DNA from: Aquilonibacter sp963703325
Lineage (GTDB): Bacteria > Vulcanimicrobiota > Vulcanimicrobiia > Vulcanimicrobiales > Vulcanimicrobiaceae
Length of the DNA stretch: 64,000 nucleotides
Direction: 5' to 3'
Assembly: GCA_963703325.1 (NCBI GenBank)
Contig: OY969805.1
Coordinates: 2,790,001-2,854,000 of the forward strand
Below, piece after piece: positions 16,792-23,242 of this stretch (position 1 is its first letter; every line of letters begins with the position of its first letter). The position numbers and the translations under genes were made by a program. Under the pieces are notes generated by a model that saw only the letters and a program-made list of their open reading frames with translations, was not told the origin of the DNA and did not search any database.

Positions 16792-17259
16792 ATGAACCCA
16801 TTGGGCTCACTCGCCGCCCGCCTCGGAGCCGAGGGCGTAAACTACGCCCCCGAGATCGCCTCGGCCGCGCCAAGTACGGGCTCGACCCCACCCTCCTCGC
16901 GGCCGTCGCCGCCCAAGAAACCGGCGGCCCAGGGGCCAACGGCGGGCGCAACGAGATCGGCGATGGCGGCCACGGTCGCGGCCTCTTCCAAATCGACGAC
17001 CGCTGGCACGGCTTCGCCAAGACGCCCGCGGCGATGAACCCCGCCAAAAACGCCGACTACGCCGCCGGCATGCTTTCGGGCTTGCTCAAGCGCTACGGCG
17101 GCAACGTTCGTGAGGCGCTCTCCGCCTACAACGCGGGGAGTCCGACCGCTAAGGGCACCAGCACGACGTGGGGCGACGGTCAGACGCTCGACTATGCCGA
17201 TTCGGTGCTGCGGCACTACCAGCGGCTCGGAAGCAATGCGCCACAATTACATCAAGTGA
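16792..17259 (+). pseudogene. Lysozyme/lytic-transglycosylase-like protein with an apparent frameshift
   Basis: ATG 16792 follows GGAGAGG and starts NPLGSLAARLGAEGVNYAPE, then loses homology. From about 16868 the protein continues in the -1 frame as AKYGLDPTLLAAVAAQETGG, with DGGHGRGLFQIDDRWH and ALSAYNAGSP, a lysozyme-like (SLT/GEWL) domain with catalytic Glu in AQETGG. The join needs one extra base near 16866-16871. After about 17225 the -1 frame runs open into the next gene, while the original frame has a TGA at 17257-17259 directly before the next ribosome site. So the gene looks frameshifted, possibly twice; sequencing error is possible. First gene of a four-gene set. Confidence 0.65.
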
Positions 17260-17270
17260 GGAGACAATCC

Positions 17271-17546
17271 ATGAGCTTCAATATCGGGAGCGCGCTCGTC
17301 GGCGGCATCGAGGGCCTGCTGACGGGTGGTCCGGTCGGCGCGGCCGTCGGGGCGGTCGCGGGCGGCGCGTCCGGATCATCGGCGTCGGCGTCAGGTCTCG
17401 ACCCGAGTGCGCTCGAGTCGGCGCTCAGCCAACAGACCAGCGCCTTCACCAACATCAACACGCTCTCGTCCTACGCGCAATCGCAACCGCAAAGCGACAA
17501 CTTGCTAGCGAGTCTGATCGACGGCGACGACGGCGACGGTAACTAG
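17271..17546 (+). CDS. Small Gly/Ala-rich protein (glycine-zipper type)
   Basis: 91 aa. GAGGAG lies 7 nt before ATG 17271. The N-terminal half has a Gly-zipper-like hydrophobic stretch (LLTGGPVGAAVGAVAGGAS), the second half is polar and Ser/Gln-rich, ending in Asp/Gly repeats. The frame is also open upstream into the lysozyme-like domain, so a fusion is possible, but the strong ribosome site argues for a separate protein. It may insert in a membrane. Not recognised. It belongs to the 16792-18190 operon. Confidence 0.65.
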   Translation: MSFNIGSALVGGIEGLLTGGPVGAAVGAVAGGASGSSASASGLDPSALESALSQQTSAFTNINTLSSYAQSQPQSDNLLASLIDGDDGDGN

Positions 17547-17558
17547 AGGAACATCGAG

Positions 17559-17921
17559 ATGAGCTTTTTGCTTCCAATGGTTGAATCCGCGTTGCCCACG
17601 ATCGGTGGTGCGCTTGCCGGCGGTGCGGTGTCGAGCATGTTCGGCAACGGGCTAAGCGGCATGAGCGAAGGCGCGATGGGCGGCTCGAACGCGAGCCTCT
17701 CCGGCATGCTCAGCGCAAACGACGCGTTCAACACCGGCTTGATGGGACAAGAGATGGGCGCGCAAGATCAGCTCGATCTGCAAGCGACGCTGTTCGACGA
17801 AGCCATGGACCAGCAATCGGAAAATATGCGCGAGATCAACTCGCTGCGCGATGCGCAGATGGCACAGCGCAAAGCCGACGACGGCATCACCAAGAAATTC
17901 ATCGAGAGCATCGGCGGATGA
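17559..17921 (+). CDS. Small Gly-rich plus helical protein of unknown function
   Basis: 120 aa beginning MSFLLPMVESALPTIGGALAGG, with a Gly/Ser/Met-rich region to about residue 50 and then a long amphipathic helix (about 60-118) rich in Gln, Asp and Met. The ending DGITKKFIESIGG resembles the end of the next protein (EVMKKWIAMIG). The start repeats the MSF beginning of the preceding gene. The pattern (hydrophobic Gly-rich head plus helical tail) recalls membrane-penetrating phage ejection or secretion-filament proteins, but I see no firm homology. Its stop overlaps the next start as ATGA. Confidence 0.65.
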   Translation: MSFLLPMVESALPTIGGALAGGAVSSMFGNGLSGMSEGAMGGSNASLSGMLSANDAFNTGLMGQEMGAQDQLDLQATLFDEAMDQQSENMREINSLRDAQMAQRKADDGITKKFIESIGG

Positions 17922-18190
17922 TCGACGCACTCGCCGTGGCGGCGCGCGCACCCCGCGCGCCGCAGGCCAAACCGGCGGCAGATCCGGCGACGGGCGCCGC
18001 CGGCGACGCGCCCGACGACCCAACAACTGCCCAAGAGCACGCCCTCGCCGCGATGAAGGCCGCCTTCAATTACCAGACCGAGCTCGACGCAGAAGCCGAG
18101 CGCGAGCGGGCAGCCCTTGAAGCGCTGCTCATGGCGCAGCTCAAAGACGAGAACGAGGTGATGAAAAAGTGGATCGCCATGATCGGCTAA
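17918..18190 (+). CDS. Small Ala/Glu-rich coiled-coil protein
   Basis: 90 aa. Ala/Pro-rich first third, then a charged helix (about residues 38-85) with QTELDAEAERERAALEALL, ending VMKKWIAMIG like the preceding protein. ATG 17918 overlaps the upstream stop (ATGA), so the two should be made in fixed ratio. Function unknown; a structural partner of the preceding protein is a reasonable inference. Confidence 0.65.
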   Translation: MIDALAVAARAPRAPQAKPAADPATGAAGDAPDDPTTAQEHALAAMKAAFNYQTELDAEAERERAALEALLMAQLKDENEVMKKWIAMIG

Positions 18191-18208
18191 AGGGGACTTG
18201 TGCGAGTG

Positions 18209-18217
18209 TGCTATATT
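18209..18217 (+). promoter_or_regulatory. Extended -10 promoter of tRNA-Ile
   Basis: TGC-TATATT lies 16 bases before the mature tRNA 5' end. No good -35 is visible. It lies inside an imperfect hairpin (GGGGAC at 18192-18197 against GTCCCC at 18225-18230). Confidence 0.5.
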
Positions 18218-18233
18218 CTCACTTGTCCCCCGC

Positions 18234-18310
18234 GGGCCATTAGCTCAGCTGGTTAGAGCGCATGCTTGATAAGCATGAGGTCCCTGGTTCGATCCCAGGA
18301 TGGCCCACCA
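18234..18310 (+). tRNA. tRNA-Ile(GAU)
   Basis: 77 nt cloverleaf with encoded CCA. Acceptor GGGCCAT pairs ATGGCCC, the anticodon loop is TTGATAA, and the T arm is CCTGGTTCGATCCCAGG. The 3' half from 18263 on is the attachment site of the island to its right and is repeated exactly at 21182-21230. Confidence 0.97.
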
Positions 18311-18311
18311 A
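18263..18311. repeat. Left attachment site (attL) within tRNA-Ile
   Basis: 49-bp direct repeat with 21182-21230, identical throughout; the bases on either side (18262/21181 and 18312/21231) differ, so the repeat boundary is sharp. Confidence 0.93.
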
Positions 18312-18323
18312 GAAGATTCGCAC

Positions 18324-18352
18324 GGAAAACGCTGATACTGTCGGCGTTTTCC
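18324..18352 (+). terminator. Terminator-like hairpin just inside the island
   Basis: GGAAAACGC (18324-18332) pairs GCGTTTTCC (18344-18352), followed by TCGTTTTC. It would end tRNA-Ile transcription now that the original terminator lies beyond the right repeat. Confidence 0.6.
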
Positions 18353-18428
18353 TCGTTTTCAGAGACTAACCGCAATACGCTCATCTGGTCGTCTTCGGTC
18401 GTGAAGAGGCGTCTTTGGCCGTACGTCG

Positions 18429-18449
18429 TGGGGTGCGAAATGGGGTGCG
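18429..18449 (+). repeat. Paired 9-mer near attL
   Basis: TGGGGTGCG occurs at 18429-18437 and 18441-18449 with a 12-bp period. The same pair with the same period lies near attR at 21113-21133, in the same orientation. Could be integrase arm-type sites, or a relic of a second integrase 3' end. Confidence 0.5.
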
Positions 18450-18470
18450 ACGAGCCTTCAGCAGACGGTG

Positions 18471-18989
18471 TCACTCCGGCTGGCTTTTCTTCCCCGGTCG
18501 GAAGCGTATCCATGGGCGCGATTCCGCAACGTCCAGTTTAATCCGCATTGGATCTCCTGGGGTGCTTCGCGGTGGCGGATGCTTCAGGTGGCCGACGTTT
18601 CCATGGCCCTCACCGCTGGTCAGGGCGACATCGACATCCTTGACGACTGTGCCATCGGCCCTAACGACTTTCTTCCGGTAGCGATGATGCTGCTTGTCGG
18701 GATCGCTCCTGTCGAACTCTTGCCAAACCATCGAGGTCGTTCCATCGGCTGACTTACTGGGCTTCATTGACGAATCGAAATACGGCTTCGTCTCACCAGC
18801 GCGAGTGATCGCGACACGCATGTCTATTGGAAATTGCGGCGGCGGCCATGTGACGGCAAAGCGAAAGGTCGCCTCTCGACCGCATCTCGGACACTTCACA
18901 GGAACGTCGGAAAGCGTGACAACTCTTGCCCGACACGGTTTGCAAAAGAATTCATGAACCCAAGGGTCGTAAAAATACGGGCCGTACAA
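18471..18989 (-). CDS. Zinc-ribbon protein of unknown function (island cargo)
   Basis: 172 aa. A TTG start gives YGPYFYDPWVHEFFCKPC, then CPRC about 15 residues later, together a probable zinc ribbon at residues 16-36. The rest is hydrophilic, with Trp and basic patches and a Pro/Arg-rich tail. No better start exists downstream before the Cys pairs. It lies 9 nt after the PIN gene and is probably co-transcribed. I do not recognise the family; an RNA- or DNA-binding accessory is a guess from the zinc ribbon. Confidence 0.65.
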   Translation of the reverse strand: MYGPYFYDPWVHEFFCKPCRARVVTLSDVPVKCPRCGREATFRFAVTWPPPQFPIDMRVAITRAGETKPYFDSSMKPSKSADGTTSMVWQEFDRSDPDKQHHRYRKKVVRADGTVVKDVDVALTSGEGHGNVGHLKHPPPRSTPGDPMRIKLDVAESRPWIRFRPGKKSQPE

Positions 18990-18998
18990 GCTGTGCGC

Positions 18999-19460
18999 CT
19001 ACAGTCGCTCGACGTAGGCGATGAATTCGTCGACGCTCCAGACCTGCAGTTTGCTGTTCGCGAGACCGACGCGATTGGAAAGGCGGCGATCGTCGGTCAC
19101 AAGCACGTCCGCATCGACGGCCGAGGTAGAAGCGATGAGCGCGTCCTCCACGTGGTTGCCAGCCTCGGACATCACGTCGCCGATGGTGGTGTCGCCGGCA
19201 CCGCCCCCAAAAGTGCTCTCGTCCCACTTGGACAAGTCCCAAACTGCGCCGCTCGTCACGACCTTGATCCCCGCCACTTGCATCACCGCTGCCCTCTTCT
19301 TCTCGTCCGGAATCGAAGCCAGTTCGTCTTCCTGTATGTGCGTGCGCAAGATGACCACGTTGCCTTCATTGTGCGCGGCGTTCAGCCTCGCCGTAAAGCC
19401 CGAGCGCTCGACGATCTCGTCGTACGCGTTTGTGTCGAGCATAATCCGCAGCGTCGCCAT
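18999..19460 (-). CDS. PIN-domain protein (putative ribonuclease, toxin-like)
   Basis: 153 aa. Acidic residues fit the PIN active site: Asp9 in MLDTNAYD, Glu/Asp in HVEDALIAS and DADVLVTDDR. PIN domains are Mg-dependent ribonucleases and are the toxins of VapBC pairs. No VapB-like antitoxin is adjacent; the downstream zinc-ribbon gene or the divergent HEPN-like gene could play a partner role. ATG 19460 follows GAGGAA by 6 nt. The divergent gene begins within a few bases, so the two share one regulatory region. Confidence 0.82.
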   Translation of the reverse strand: MATLRIMLDTNAYDEIVERSGFTARLNAAHNEGNVVILRTHIQEDELASIPDEKKRAAVMQVAGIKVVTSGAVWDLSKWDESTFGGGAGDTTIGDVMSEAGNHVEDALIASTSAVDADVLVTDDRRLSNRVGLANSKLQVWSVDEFIAYVERL

Positions 19461-19462
19461 CT

Positions 19463-20098
19463 ATGTTCCTCTGTGGAGGGCGATTCGTACAGGGTTCGCC
19501 GCAATTCGTCGAATTCACTAGCGTGCCAAAAAATTGGACGGGCGCTCCCGGCGCCAAGATCATCGCCGACCGCCAATGCGTGCTGCAGCGACCGCTTTGC
19601 GCCGCGCTTATCGGCGCAATTGTCGCCGAGTGGTCGAATGCCGAATCGTATTTGGCTCTCATCTATCATGCGCTGTGCTGCGGCCCGACTCCTGACCGTC
19701 TCAAAACCACTTCGACGTCATGGGTGGTCTTAGAAACGTTCGACATGATTCCCGCCTTCAAACAACGCCAGCAGATGATACTCCGCGCAGCCAAACTCCG
19801 GGGGCTTTTTGACGAAGCGACGCTCGACGAATTCAAACGCCTCCTGAAAAAAGTCCAAGACGCGATGGAGAAGCGCATCAAAATGGCCCACGGACGGTGG
19901 GGACTCGATGAAAGGTATTCCGATGCCCTCATTTGGCTCCGCGGCTGGGGACAAATTGCCGGCGCTCTGATCTACGAAGAAGCGGATTTTCGCACCAGCT
20001 TGGATGCGATCACTGCGGCGAGCGGAGATCTTTCCAGCTTTTTCTCGGCAAGGATGATGCCTGCTATACGAGCCGCCGCGGAGGCCGCGTCTACGTGA
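19463..20098 (+). CDS. HEPN-like helical protein of unknown function
   Basis: Up to 211 aa, almost all helical. Residues 138-143 read R-I-K-M-A-H inside EKRIKMAHGRW, matching the R-x4-H motif of HEPN ribonuclease or nucleotide-transfer partner domains. IVAEWSNAESYLALIYHALCC is the expected first helix. ATG 19463 abuts the divergent PIN start and has no ribosome site; GTG 19523 is a reasonable alternative that still keeps all helices. Its stop overlaps the next start as GTGA, so the two products are coupled. The HEPN call rests on one motif and the helical pattern. Confidence 0.6.
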   Translation: MFLCGGRFVQGSPQFVEFTSVPKNWTGAPGAKIIADRQCVLQRPLCAALIGAIVAEWSNAESYLALIYHALCCGPTPDRLKTTSTSWVVLETFDMIPAFKQRQQMILRAAKLRGLFDEATLDEFKRLLKKVQDAMEKRIKMAHGRWGLDERYSDALIWLRGWGQIAGALIYEEADFRTSLDAITAASGDLSSFFSARMMPAIRAAAEAAST

Positions 20099-20673
20099 CG
20101 GCACAAAAGCGTAACTCACGGAAGCGCCAAGCTCTGGAGGAACTGGAAACGCACCTTTGGGCAAAGCGGGACCTACTTCAGTATCTTTACGACATCGCGT
20201 TGTCTCAATGGGATAGCCACAAGCGACTTGGCGAGACAGCGAATTCAATAAAGGCCGCGCACAAGGCGCAACCGCACGAGCTAACGGCGTTGCAGACAAG
20301 GGCGCTGGTCACGGCGCAGGACGCTGCCAACGCCTTCGTCCTGATCCTTGATTACACGATGCGCCGCTTCTGGAAGCGCGCGATGGGAGACAACTTCGCC
20401 TTATATCAGAAGTCGGGCCTCGTAGCATACCAAGGCGCTGGCAAGCTACATTCCGTGGTCATGCGGTTCGCAGATCAAGTGCGGCACCTCGAAGTAACCT
20501 TTGGAGGCGGATCGCTTTGGCCGGTAACGGAAAACGCGATTCGCAAGGCCGGCGAAGATCCGGCGCACGGCTCATCGTGCTGCGCATTCCTGGAGAACAT
20601 GAACCGGAAGCACGGCTCGTACGAGGCCGTGGAGAATTTCGTGCTAGCGAGTTGTAAGCGAGCCGTTCGCTAG
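20095..20673 (+). CDS. Unknown helical protein coupled to the HEPN-like gene
   Basis: 192 aa, start GTG 20095 inside the GTGA overlap with the upstream stop. The basic N-terminus (TAQKRNSRKRQALEELE) is followed by long helices; two adjacent Cys (SSCCAF) lie near the C-terminus. No enzyme motif is apparent. Strict translational coupling suggests a complex with the HEPN-like protein, for example as antitoxin, target recogniser or second subunit. Not recognised. Confidence 0.6.
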   Translation: MTAQKRNSRKRQALEELETHLWAKRDLLQYLYDIALSQWDSHKRLGETANSIKAAHKAQPHELTALQTRALVTAQDAANAFVLILDYTMRRFWKRAMGDNFALYQKSGLVAYQGAGKLHSVVMRFADQVRHLEVTFGGGSLWPVTENAIRKAGEDPAHGSSCCAFLENMNRKHGSYEAVENFVLASCKRAVR

Positions 20674-20696
20674 CCGTAACAGTAAAACAAGCCAAG

Positions 20697-20781
20697 GTTC
20701 TCCACACCCCCCGCACCGGCGATGGCCCCGATAGCTGCTGCGTTTTCCGCGCATTCTCCGCATCACACGGGTGTGGAGAAC
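20697..20781. repeat. 13-bp perfect inverted repeat upstream of the integrase remnant
   Basis: GTTCTCCACACCC (20697-20709) and GGGTGTGGAGAAC (20769-20781) are exact complements separated by 59 bases. It lies between the coupled gene pair and the integrase stump. Could be a terminator-like stem with a large loop, a recombination site or an operator pair. Confidence 0.6.
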
Positions 20782-20816
20782 GTGCGAAACGTTTTGCAAA
20801 ACCGTGCCCCCGGATG

Positions 20817-20825
20817 TGCTATCAT
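20817..20825 (+). promoter_or_regulatory. Extended -10 element before the integrase remnant
   Basis: TGC-TATCAT, the same form as seen at rnpB and tRNA-Ile. It is followed by AAGGAGG and ATG at 20852, an intact start region that leads into a frame different from the integrase fragment. Confidence 0.4.
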
Positions 20826-20864
20826 CCGATGCGTTCAAGGAGGATCACCACATGCCGAAGTTTT

Positions 20865-21188
20865 CCGATTCGGTTCTTGCGTCGCCAGTTCCAACCGCTC
20901 CTGAAACGCGCTGGTCTGGACCATCTCCGCGTCACGTTCCACGCGTTGCGACACGCCGCCGCGACCGCGATGCAGTCCGAGGGTTTGTCGCCCATTCTCG
21001 TGCAGATGGTTCTCGGACACAAGGTGCAGGCGACGCTCGGCGTCTACACGGAGAAAACCGAGGAGATGGACCTCGAATACGCCCGCGTCATGGGCGACTT
21101 CTTCGAACGCCGTGGGGTGCGGCTTGGGGTGCGGGACGTCGCGAATCTGGATGCCGCAAGGAAAAAGCGCCGCAATCGGGTTGCTTGA
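20865..21188 (+). pseudogene. 3' stump of a phage-type tyrosine integrase
   Basis: The translation holds the C-terminal catalytic block: Arg in HALRHAAAT, His in MVLGHKVQ and the nucleophile Tyr in LGVYTEKT, followed by a basic tail. About 105 residues remain of an expected 350-400; the N-terminal arm- and core-binding domains and the first catalytic Arg are gone. A start codon with a strong ribosome site (ATG 20852) lies in another frame, so the present junction looks like an internal deletion. The stop codon falls inside attR. This enzyme probably made the insertion but can no longer act. Confidence 0.85.
21113..21133 (+). repeat. Paired 9-mer near attR
   Basis: TGGGGTGCG at 21113-21121 and 21125-21133, period 12, matching the pair at 18429-18449. 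Here it lies in the integrase coding end. Confidence 0.5.
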
Positions 21189-21230
21189 TAAGCATGAGGT
21201 CCCTGGTTCGATCCCAGGATGGCCCACCAA
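21182..21230. repeat. Right attachment site (attR)
   Basis: Exact 49-bp copy of the tRNA-Ile 3' half (18263-18311). The original downstream sequence of the tRNA, including its terminator, follows. Confidence 0.93.
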
Positions 21231-21234
21231 TTGA

Positions 21235-21264
21235 AAAGCCCCGTGATTGCGGGGCTTTCTTTTT
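21235..21264 (+). terminator. Rho-independent terminator, formerly of tRNA-Ile
   Basis: AAAGCCCCG (21235-21243) pairs CGGGGCTTT (21250-21258) with a 6-base loop and is followed by CTTTTTTC. It stands 4 bases after attR, where a tRNA terminator would be expected before the island inserted. Confidence 0.85.
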
Positions 21265-21274
21265 TCAGTCGAGA

Positions 21275-22264
21275 TTATCTCGTCGCCGCGGTGATCGCCG
21301 AAAGCGCGCGCGGATCGGTCACCATACCCATGTGGTTCACGCCGGGCACGAGGATGACCGGCACGCCGGGGAGCTCGCGATGAATCAGCGGCGCGTACCG
21401 ATCGGCATAGAAGATTTCGTCGTCGCTGCCGACGAGCACGATCACCGGCTGCTTCACCGAGGATAGGCGCGCAACGACATCACGCGGGGCGCTGAAATTC
21501 ATCTGCATGCGGTACGAATACGCCGCAACCAGCGGAACCGGCGCGTTTCGATCGATCGCGAATGCGACGATCGGAAGTCCGTTAAACCAACGGACGCCGA
21601 CGGCGTTTAAGGTTCGCAGTGCGATGATCCGGCCGATGTACGGCGTCGCCCATCCGCCGAGATCCGGCCGATATGTCGGCGATCCGTAACCGAGCAACGG
21701 TGAGAGCAACACAAAGCGGTCAAACCAGTGCGCCTGCGAACCCTCGGCGATACGCAATACGAAACCACCGCCCGACGAATGACCCATCAGCGTGAAGTTT
21801 GCTCCCGGATGGAGCGGCCGAATGACGCCCATGAGGTCGGCTAGATCGTTATCGAGCTGGCCGATGTAATCGATATCGCCGGGCCGTCCATCGTGGCCAT
21901 GTCCGCGTAAGTCCGGTACGTAGACCGTGTCGCCGATCGCGTTGAGCGCCTGCGCGACGGCGTGCATTCCGCTGCTTTCGCCCGATGAACCGTGGATCAA
22001 GACCACCACACTACGACCGGTGCCTGGATACATTCGATAACTCAACGCTTGGCCGTCACGGGCCGTAAATTGTTGCAGCCTCGGCAAGCTGGAGAAATCC
22101 ACACGGCGCATCGGATCGCTGACCGACAACATCTGCGGCGGCATCGGCTTCGTCCCGAAGATCATGAGCGCCGCAAGCCCGATGATCTCCACGATAATGA
22201 CCGTTGCAACGCCGAGTGCCGCCCATTTGGCGATGTGCAGCAGTCGTGGATGGGTCGTAACCAT
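21275..22264 (-). CDS. Membrane-anchored alpha/beta hydrolase (lysophospholipase-like)
   Basis: 329 aa. One N-terminal membrane helix (about residues 12-36) is followed by a hydrolase domain with LIHGSSGESSG, DLRGHGHDGRP, the elbow GHSSGG, Asp in GSDDEIF and His in VNHMGM. It faces the periplasm if anchored as predicted. ATG 22264 follows GGAG by 8 nt. A terminator-like hairpin sits between a predicted promoter and this ribosome site, suggesting attenuation. It converges on the tRNA-Ile island. Confidence 0.88.
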   Translation of the reverse strand: MVTTHPRLLHIAKWAALGVATVIIVEIIGLAALMIFGTKPMPPQMLSVSDPMRRVDFSSLPRLQQFTARDGQALSYRMYPGTGRSVVVLIHGSSGESSGMHAVAQALNAIGDTVYVPDLRGHGHDGRPGDIDYIGQLDNDLADLMGVIRPLHPGANFTLMGHSSGGGFVLRIAEGSQAHWFDRFVLLSPLLGYGSPTYRPDLGGWATPYIGRIIALRTLNAVGVRWFNGLPIVAFAIDRNAPVPLVAAYSYRMQMNFSAPRDVVARLSSVKQPVIVLVGSDDEIFYADRYAPLIHRELPGVPVILVPGVNHMGMVTDPRALSAITAATR

Positions 22265-22274
22265 GTGCTACTCC

Positions 22275-22336
22275 AAAATAAAAAAGCAGCCCCGTATCTC
22301 GACCGCGCAAGCGTGCGGCAGTAACGGTGGGCTGCT
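22275..22336 (-). terminator. Intrinsic terminator or attenuator in the leader of the hydrolase gene
   Basis: On the minus strand AGCAGCCC pairs GGGCTGCT (22329-22336 and 22285-22292), enclosing a nested CCGC/GCGG hairpin, and is followed by TTTTTTATTTT and then the hydrolase ribosome site. It could end the upstream secreted-protein transcript, or attenuate a transcript started at 22365-22373, or end a short RNA. Confidence 0.7.
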
Positions 22337-22364
22337 CGAAAAGGCCTAGAGTTGCTGTGGCGCT

Positions 22365-22373
22365 AGTATAGCA
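22365..22373 (-). promoter_or_regulatory. Extended -10 promoter candidate ahead of the attenuator
   Basis: Minus-strand TGC-TATACT, identical to the rnpB -10. Transcription would begin near 22357, leaving a leader of about 90 nt that contains the terminator hairpin. Confidence 0.45.
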
Positions 22374-22375
22374 TA

Positions 22376-23143
22376 CTATCGACTTCCAAAGAGGGTTCCC
22401 GGCGGCGGAGCGTCCTGGAAGGTGTAGTTCGCAAAATCATATTGCGCATCGAGCGTGCTCCACTGATCGTAAACCTTGAACGAATAGGTCCACGCGACGC
22501 GGCGCACGACCGCATACCCGTTGACGTGCTCGATATCGATCGAGAAGTCGGTCAGCACGTGTTGCAGCGACCAGTTCACCGTCGCGATCGTCAAATATCC
22601 CGATAACACGACGCGGCCGATATCGTGCGTGCGGCGATCGATCCAAATTTCTTTCAACGCGGGACGATCGGTCGGGGCATCGAGCAGCGCGATGTCGCCG
22701 ACGGTCGCGCCGTCGAGATTCTCATCGCCGCGATCGACGCACGCGCGCTGTGCTTCGTTGTGCACGTCGGCGATCATCGGCAGCGCAAAGTCCCGCGCTG
22801 CGGCGGCGAGCCATTGGTCGCGACGCTTGCCGTACGGCCCTAGCACCGGCGGCCCCGGCTCGAGAAAATCGCTCACGAAAGGACGCGCCCATCGATCGTC
22901 GTCGATCGACGCGATGCCGTCGTCGCGATAGGTGATGTTGGCGCTCGCGCGCTCGTAACGGGCGCCGTCGTTTTGGATATTGACCAGCTCCGAGTAGCTG
23001 ATGTAGGCTGCGTGCGGGGCCGCGGCATCGCGTTGGATCGCCGCGAAGACAAGCTGCCAACAGGCATCGTCAGACCGAGCGACGGCGCTGGTGACTAAAA
23101 CGAAGACGGCGATCAGAACACCGAAGAGTAGCAAACGAGTCAT
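22376..23143 (-). CDS. Secreted protein of unknown function
   Basis: 255 aa with a clear signal peptide (RLLLFGVLIAVFVLVTSAVA). The mature part starts DDACWQLVFAAIQRDAA and is beta-rich, with many Trp/Tyr/Asp. The pattern fits outer-membrane lipoprotein-sorting-like folds, but I cannot name the family. ATG 23143 is chosen; the longer frame runs antisense through tRNA-Ala, giving the familiar false peptide GTRTPDIRLAKAALYQLSY. Confidence 0.75.
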   Translation of the reverse strand: MTRLLLFGVLIAVFVLVTSAVARSDDACWQLVFAAIQRDAAAPHAAYISYSELVNIQNDGARYERASANITYRDDGIASIDDDRWARPFVSDFLEPGPPVLGPYGKRRDQWLAAAARDFALPMIADVHNEAQRACVDRGDENLDGATVGDIALLDAPTDRPALKEIWIDRRTHDIGRVVLSGYLTIATVNWSLQHVLTDFSIDIEHVNGYAVVRRVAWTYSFKVYDQWSTLDAQYDFANYTFQDAPPPGTLFGSR

Positions 23144-23242
23144 GGGCGGAGCCCTCGTAGTACCCCTTATCCTCTCGCGGCGGCGGCCGGTTTGCAAGGG
23201 GCAGGGGGCCGAGCCGAAGGGACGAATGGGGTTGCCCGCCGT

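Larger units (their letters stand above)
18263..21230. mobile_element. 2.9-kb genomic island integrated in the 3' half of tRNA-Ile
   Basis: The 49 bases 18263-18311 (tRNA-Ile 3' half plus CCA and one base) recur exactly at 21182-21230, the hallmark of integrase-mediated insertion that rebuilds the tRNA. Inside lie a zinc-ribbon gene, a PIN gene, a HEPN-like gene with its coupled partner, and a 5'-truncated tyrosine integrase whose stop codon falls inside the right repeat. The integrase lacks its N-terminal part, so the island is probably fixed or mobilised only in trans. The gene order (defence- or toxin-like genes in a tRNA island) is inferred from domains. Confidence 0.9.
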
